The position numbers were made by a program, and so were the translations under genes. From Triplophysa rosa (taxonomy: Eukaryota > Chordata > Actinopteri > Cypriniformes > Nemacheilidae), in the NCBI RefSeq assembly GCF_024868665.1, contig NC_079900.1, positions 22,032,164 through 22,096,163 on the forward strand: a stretch of 64,000 bases of DNA, given 5' to 3'. Positions 57,283 to 64,000 of this stretch are shown one piece after another (positions within the stretch are counted from its first letter, which is position 1; every line of letters begins with the position of its first letter). Under the pieces are notes generated by a model. The model saw only the letters and a list, made by a program, of their open reading frames with translations. It had not been told where the DNA came from and did not search any database.

Positions 57283-60200
57283 CTAGTCTAGCAGGGAGGG
57301 CTCGGCGGGGCGGATAATGGTGGGCCGGTTAGGAGCGCCAGGGGGTCTTCTGCTGCAGGAGGAGAAAAGAAGGAGAAACAGGAATGAGACATACCCACAA
57401 CCAAGTAAATGAAAGACAGGAGAGGGAAAGAGATGTGAGAAAAATAAGTCAATCGAAAGGAGAGATGAAAATAGTTCAACTGGGAAAACGTACAATACGG
57501 ATTTAGCGAGAACAGGAAATGATTACCGTAGTGCTGAAGAAACACCTTTGCGCATTAAACATCTCTTAAACTAACTTTCATTTCTTTATGCTTTAGTGAG
57601 GTCACGCTTGTTCGAGTCGCACACGTCAAGTCAAGATGAGTACAATATGGTGAATGTTGTTACCTGGGGATGCCCGGGGGAATACGTGCCGGCCGGGAGG
57701 GGATCTGAGGAGGTGCGCTGAAAGGATCCTGGTTGCTGTTGCCGAAGGCATTCATAGGCTGGCCTGGCCGAGAAGGAATGGGTGGTGCTCCAAATAGAGG
57801 GGTGGGGTTAAGAGGAGGCGGGCCTGGTGCTGATCCTCGCACTGCTGGGGGCCTGCTGGGGGGCGGGGCAGATGTAGCCGGTCTGCGCTGGGGGGTGGGG
57901 CTACAGATAAGAGGAATGTAGCGTTATAAACGTCCATGAGTTCAGAACACTGTATCCCACAACACACTCTGTTTAATTCACTTTCCAGTCTGATGAACGC
58001 TAAAAATTGAATTAAACTAATAAAAAAAAAACGCTACGGCACCCAAGGTGTCCAAGATGCGTATTCGCCAAAACACGTACTGCACATTATTCAAATTCAG
58101 ATTTTATGATATATTATTGTCTTGCAATTTATTAGCCCACCTTCTCATGACAAAAAAAAACGAAATAAGTTGTTCATTGTACCAAAATACAAACAACAAC
58201 GAAGATCTTGAATTGAATTCAAGTAAATATATCAAGGCAGTATTCTGTTTTGAAGATCATGTTCTGCATGATGCGGTCTCACCTCGTCTCAGGAACCCAG
58301 GTGTCGTTCACAGGCGGAGGCACGGGTGTGGACACGGTGCTGGTGCTTATGTCACCGATGAGGCTGAGGGCCTCTTTGATGGCGTGGTACATGCGCAGCA
58401 TCTCTTCTCTGCGCTGGGCCTGGTCTGCAGACTCCTCCATCAGGCTGTTCTGATCTCCTGATGAGTACAGATACGCCAGCAGCTCGGAATGGATGAAGTC
58501 TTTAGCCTGAAAATGAAGACAACGCAAAATGAAACGTATGGCAAATTTGAATATAATACTCGGATGGCAAACCTAAGGGATTCAAGGACCAATTGACGTG
58601 AGCTTTCTTGTTTTGTTTTGCGAGATAAATCAATGAACTACAAAATCGACTGCTTGTCTGCAATGGTCTACTTACGTTGTTGATCATGAGATGCATGATA
58701 GTCTTGGGCATGAGGTCTCTGATGGTCTTGTTGACAATACCAATGTAGGAGTCCACCAGGTTACGGATGGTCTCTACCTGCCTCTCCAGCTGAGGGTCCA
58801 TGGAGAAGCTGTCTGCTGGCGCAGCATCTTCAGGCTCCACCTACACGCACACACACCTCAGCTTTACTGTTACATATGAACATATAAAAATGTAACATTA
58901 ACTTTGCATTTGCCTTATACTAGTGTGCAGCTGTGTGGTATTTGAAGTGTTTTCTTACATGTACTTGTCATGTGGCTTAGAGGTATTCTGGGCAGTTACT
59001 TAAAACCTCTTAACAAGCGGCGCTAATTTTGAACACTGTATTGATTGCAATTTACAAGTTCATAACATCAATCTTAAGTGTTTTAGCCTTCATATAACGC
59101 ATATCTTTTGGTAGTTGATTGAATATTAATGCAAAGGTAATAAAAACTGCAGACACGCTAAAAACACCCTTCCGTCTGGCTCGCGGGCCTTGTAATGGGT
59201 GTAAAGAGTATTGAGCCATCATGTCACCTGCCAGACAAAAATCATACGTATACATAATGTGAACCACGTATTTTAATTTAGGATTTCTTAATGCCAAACT
59301 GCATGCAAGTTAATATTTAGATGTAGCGGTTTTGTCAAACTCACTAACCCAATGAGCAATACTAAAGTCCTATTAACAACCAGAAAGATATACTGTAGAT
59401 ATATAAATATATTAACGTCAACACCAAAAGACTACATGGATTACATGATATTTAAGATATATATATATTTATTTAATTTTATTATTACATTACTTTATAT
59501 TTAAAATGTAATTTAATTGGTTTCTATAGGACTTTTCACAATTTTGCGTTGTTGCAGATTCACATTAAATAAGTGACGAAATATATAGAATACACGGTAT
59601 TTTAAATATTTGCAATAACATCGAAGGTTGTACATTGATGATACTAACTGATAGTAATTGTGTGTTTTTTTTCTTGTATAAAAATTTTGTGGTATGTGAC
59701 CGATACTAACTGTAAAAAATAATTGTACGATATAATCACTTCCTAAAGAGATCACAACTTCACAAGAAATTTCAAGAAACGTCTCTTAAAATGATTCCAA
59801 AAATGTTATTCCTCTTTACTGTTATTGTTATAGTTGTGGTATGAACTCCAGTGTTCTTATAAATTTAGAAAGATTTTAAGAACTCTTCTTTTATAGTTAT
59901 TGTTCTTTATGTGGGCCTTAAAGGGACAGTTCACCCAAAAATGAAAAAAGTCATAATTTACTCACCCTCTTGTCATTTCAAACCTGTATGACTTTCTTTC
60001 TTCCGCAGAACACAAAAGAAGATATTTTGAAGAATGTTGGTAACCGAACAGCAGTGGCAGCCATTGACTTCTATTGTATGGACACAAAACCAATGCAAGT
60101 GAATGGCTGCCATCGCTGTTCGGTCAACAACATTTTGCAAAATATCTTCTTTTGTGTTCTGCGGAAGAAAGAAACTCATACAGGTTTGACACGACAAGAG

Positions 60201-61067
60201 GGTGAGGAAATGATGACAGAATTTTCATTTTGGGGTGAACTATCACTTTAATAGCAATCGCCTTCAAAAACATCACAGCTCAACAGCCAATCAAGTCAAG
60301 CTGAATAAAGGTCTTTTCTTAGATTGCCGTTTCATGTTGAAAAACCAGACGTGTGCACACAAACATTTGTACCTGATCTTTCTCAGGATAAACGCCCGCT
60401 CTGAGAAAAGAGGCTTTCCAGCTATCCATGTCCTCCTGCGCGTCACAGGCCAGGTCGATCTGACGCAAGTCCTTATACACGTTCCTGCAGAGGCGACCAA
60501 ACACGCACATGAATCGACCGCACACTTACACAAACACGCAAACACGTACAGCCGCACACAGCCCTGACCTTTGCTCGGTGTTGAAGATAGCAAAAATGTG
60601 CTTAGTGGACATAAAGCCTTTCTCCACGTCTCTGAGCTTCAGGTTATCCAGAGGAAGCATGTATTTCTTCTCTTTTTCCTGTTGGAGAGACGGCGGAAAG
60701 ACAGGAGTTACAAAATGGCCACAGTTGCACAAATCTTCATCAAAACCAGTAGTCGAACTTGCAGACTGAAATATTATCACCATTGCAGAATGGTAAAAAC
60801 TATGCCGGACAATCGGGGGGAGGAGGGAGTTACTGGAGCATTAAATGAGGGAAAAAAATGTATTTTTGTCCAATATCAGGCCTTTATTTAAAGAAGGACC
60901 ACCAGGTTGCCAAGTCAGAGAGGGGGATGTGAACCCATAAGAAGAAAGAGGAGAGGAGGAGTCTGATGGGCTGCCAACTGGTTCTGTTGAGTTGAGAAGA
61001 AACATCTGGAATCGTTTATGTCTGCGCTGCTATGGTCCCAACAGTTACATCACTCTTCCCTGCCCCC

Positions 61068-61102
<35 letters not shown>

Positions 61103-62443
61103 CCCCCTAGTAACCCAGTACGATTTCCTGCAAATTCCAAAGTCAGATCCCGGCTGGAACATTTCAGTGGGCTTGCCACGTCACATCGACTCTCTCGTCT
61201 CGTCCTTTCTTACTTGCATCTCGCTCGCTCGATCTTTGTACTTCTGTTCTTCGGGAACCATCGACGAAGACGCGGTTTTCGTAAAACAATGATAAAGTTC
61301 AAAAACTGCTAGCGTGTGACGTTTAGATGGTAAGAACAGATTTGATGGCCAGTATTTTTCTTGAAGAGGCCTGGAATATGTATTCCGTCAGCACGCATCA
61401 GTGAGCATGTGAGTATACTGAATGTTTGACAAACTTTTGAATCGGAACATTATCGATATATTAACACAAAAGTTCTTGTATTAGCTTTAATATATGTATC
61501 ATAATCTCACACACATTTGTAAGTTGAATATGTGGGTCGCTACAGAAATGCTCTTCTTTGTTTGACTTTTTGCTTCAACGAGACGTTTTGTATGCATGTA
61601 AATGCGTAAACATTTCAACGTAAAAACGTACGATTTCGATTACGTGGAATTTTCCATTAAAGTGAAATTTACGCAACACATGTCCAGGTCATATTTCTTA
61701 TGATAAAATGCATACGACTTTTTTCGTTAATCCCCAGGAAGCAGTTTATAAAAAATGTAGCTAACAATTAAATCAAAATGTAAATAAGTTCATGTCTCAT
61801 TTTCTTTCTGCATTACATAGTTGAAATTTAATACGCATTTCTATTATAGTAACTGCAAATAGTAACGACGAAATAAATATATTTTGGTTGATTTCTTTAG
61901 ATGAGTGAAATCTGACGTGGACAGGTTTGGTGAGATTCACCCTTTATCAGTGTACCCGTCTGAACTGTTTGCTATCCTCTACAGTCGTGTGCGGTCTCCA
62001 GGGCAGTGACCCGTGGTCCCACCAGCCTCTTGCCTCCCCCCCGCCTGCCCAGTGTTCAGACTACCTGTTCATCATGCTGCAGCTGAACAGTAGTCCGCAC
62101 ATTGGTTAGGCTGGGCTGGGACACACACACCTGCGCTTTGAGCAAACCGGACTGCACGTATCAACAGACGGATCAAGAAAGACGGTGCTTCAAAGCTACA
62201 TTTCTAAATAATATAAACCCAAGGCCCATCAGAGCAGAATCCAACGCACACATGGGTTCAAGCCCGACTTCAGTGGCGTCAGCTTTGAGGGTGGGGGATG
62301 AGAAAGGGAAATGAAGAACAGATGCATCTTACCTCTTCATCCTTGTACCAGGACAGAGATTCAGCCGTAAGGACGAACCAATAGTCCTTGGAGCCTCCCT
62401 TCATGATGCTGATGTTGAGGGTTAGCCAACCTTTACGGATCAC
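57283..62443 (-). CDS. dnm2: Dynamin-2, 3' exons (end of PH domain, GED, proline-rich domain)
   Basis: Large GTPase that assembles around membrane necks and cuts vesicles in endocytosis. Only the 3' part lies here. Exons (minus): 62443-62333, 60678-60569, 60484-60373, 58840-58676, 58506-58283, 57900-57664, 57349-57283; all GT-AG and phase-consistent. The first two and part of the third code the PH domain ([29 protein letters not shown]). The end of the third to the fifth cover the linker and GTPase effector domain ([28 protein letters not shown]). The last two code the proline-rich domain, with SH3-ligand motifs ([21 protein letters not shown]) and the end R-P-A-E-P-S-L-L-D. GTPase and middle-domain exons lie beyond the right edge. 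The sequence favours dynamin-2 over -1 and -3 at the C-terminus; paralogue a or b cannot be told. Confidence 0.95.
59919..60251. repeat. MITE, AAAGGGATAGTTCACCC family, in a dnm2 intron
   Basis: Left TTAAAGGGACAGTTCACCC; right GGGGTGAACTATCACTTTAA. Arms with TCTTCCGCAGAACACAAAAG and its inverse make a hairpin. It lies in the dnm2 intron between the exons at 60373 and 58840, 120 bp from the nearer exon. Confidence 0.9.
61069..61102. repeat. (CA)n microsatellite
   Basis: About 17 uninterrupted CA units in a dnm2 intron. Confidence 0.95.
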
Positions 62444-64000
62444 CTGTGGGAGGGTGGAGGTGGGGAGGAGGAGGGAGCAGGGCATGCCACAGGGGTGGGG
62501 AAACATTTATTAGAGCCACGTTCATATATTCAATAGTCTTGTGTCTTCAAACCCTGAAATCAAAAGCCCTACGACTTACCTGCTGCGGAAATATTTTGTG
62601 GTATCTTTTGATATTTTGCTAATGCTTACAGCTAAGAGATGCAAGTTAACTTGCATACTAAAACAGTCTTGAAATACAGCGACAATAAAAGACAATAAAA
62701 AGGAACAATTTTCTCGTGCTTGTCTTTTTTTCTCTCTACACGAGTTCTTTCTAAATGACAGGGTTATGTGTCAGCAGATGCCATCCAGAACGACTGGCCT
62801 GCTGGAGGAACAGAGGTCGGCGGTGGTATGTTAGGGTCAACTCGGTGAGTAAAAGCTAGACTGCATGCTGCTTAACAAAACAGAGCGGCGTTAGTGATGT
62901 TAAACTGAGAAAGACGCTCAGGTGTTACGAAGGACGAGGAAAGTATTGAATAGTGAAAGGAGAAGCAGGTAAGGTGGTATCATGAAGATACAAGGAAGTA
63001 CAGACACTAGGGATGTAAAAAAGTTAGTTGTTTAAATAGGGAGGGGAGGTAGAGATAACGCTAGTAATGGGAACGCAATGTTGTTTAAAAGGGTCTCTGA
63101 AATATGAAGGATTGTGGGTACACGCTTCCTAAAGTCAACATGAGATCAAAAGTAAGAAATGAATTTAGAACGTAAAATAAATGTAGGTTCGGAGTCCCTG
63201 TACTTCTACAACCGCACGGCTTCATTTAGGTAACGCTCACCCTACGGTCTTTCGGACTGAATAGTTTTGTCGTAACATTATGAAAGTCAAATGGGCTGCG
63301 AATACAGTTTGACTTAAATAAACACGCATCCTGACACCGCCTCATTACTTAGTTTTACCACGCGGCATCAATGAACCTCTCGCATTAACCAAGGAAATAT
63401 TGTACCACAAACATATTTCGATAGCGTCCCCTTTCTCCGTTTCCCTTTACTTTTTTTCCGTAAAGCTGGCGTCAAACTTCGAGAGAAGGGGGAAGAGTTA
63501 GTGTGAGAGGGCCAAGAGAAACAACACAGGCAGAAAGCAGCGCCAGACAGACTATATAGACCCGTTTGCCTTGATGGGGAAATGCCATCGACTCTCTTAA
63601 GCCTTGAAAACCGTCTCTGAGAGGCGGCAAACTGAATACGCGAGGGGAAAGAGACAGAAGGTGGATGAGATGAGGATAGCTCGATGAGTAGGAGGTTTCT
63701 GCTGCGAGTTACCACAACTAAGAGAGGGGAAAGTGCTCTGTGTTTTCATTAGACAAAAACCCAGCAAATATCTGCGGTCAGAGTTTGGCTTGAGTTCTGA
63801 ATTCTCCAACGCGGATCCGATTTCACTTTGCCGCCCACAGCTGAATGAAACAAGAGCTTGACCCTATTTTCTGTTCTCTCTCGTTTTTCCTTGAACCGCT
63901 TTCTCTCTGAATTATACGAAGCTTGTTATAACGTACATGCAAAAACATAATTATTAACATATACATGAAAGGGTTGGAAAAGTATGATCAGCTTTTATGA
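62444..64000 (-). other. dnm2: dnm2 intron running off the right edge
   Basis: Upstream (minus) of the PH-domain exon. I found no other exon in this 1.5 kb; open frames near 63400-63800 lack dynamin features or splice signals at their ends. Confidence 0.6.

Noticed and set aside
63368..63809. Possible extra dnm2 exons near the right edge
   Set aside because: The frames do not resemble dynamin middle domain and lack usable acceptor/donor pairs in phase with the PH exon.
1..64000. A hidden novel multi-gene system
   Set aside because: All recognisable genes belong to known vertebrate families, and the unexplained structure is transposon-derived; I found no co-oriented set of unknown genes.

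Overview
This looks like nuclear DNA of a teleost fish, most likely a cyprinid. It holds multi-exon vertebrate genes with GT-AG introns, is AT-rich, and is packed with fish-type repeats: short MITEs with long inverted ends, hAT and CACTA-type elements, tRNA-derived SINEs, a DIRS-type retroelement and an L2/CR1/Rex-like LINE. The species assignment is an inference from these repeat families; nothing in the window proves it.

Four protein-coding genes can be supported. (1) A CD70/TNFSF9-like TNF ligand on + (10069-13228, three exons, 211 aa as modelled). (2) TNFSF14 (LIGHT) on - (32300 down to 23554, three exons, 210 aa); its 6.6-kb first intron holds a DIRS-type element. (3) TMED1, a p24-family cargo receptor, on + (35485-47667, four exons, 222 aa); its 10.2-kb second intron is a stack of transposons inserted into transposons. 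(4) The 3' half of dynamin-2 (dnm2) on -, entering from the right edge: seven exons covering the end of the PH domain, the GED and the whole proline-rich domain, plus a roughly 2-kb 3' UTR ending near 55.3 kb. Splice phases are consistent across every junction modelled, and TNFSF14, TMED1 and the seven dnm2 exons read through without stops.

Layout: 1-10 kb is gene-free and repeat-rich, with an old Ty3/gypsy-type integrase relic near 5 kb. The CD70-like gene and TNFSF14 converge across a 10-kb spacer (13.2-23.5 kb) that holds MITEs, one SINE and a few AP-1-like sites. TNFSF14 and TMED1 diverge from 32.3-35.5 kb. TMED1 and dnm2 converge, with a 5'-truncated LINE and a MITE cluster (48-55 kb) between them. 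In human, CD70 and TNFSF14 are neighbours on 19p13.3, and TMED1 and DNM2 are convergent neighbours on 19p13.2, so the gene order supports the assignments.

The genes do not form one pathway. The two TNF ligands are type II membrane immune co-stimulatory ligands; TMED1 works in ER-Golgi transport; dynamin-2 cuts membrane necks in endocytosis. I found no previously undescribed biological system. The most unusual structure is the layered transposon stratigraphy in TMED1 intron 2, where target-site duplications let the order of insertion be read, together with a 1.5-kb palindrome and a palindromic segment beside the TMED1 start that recurs in the same intron.
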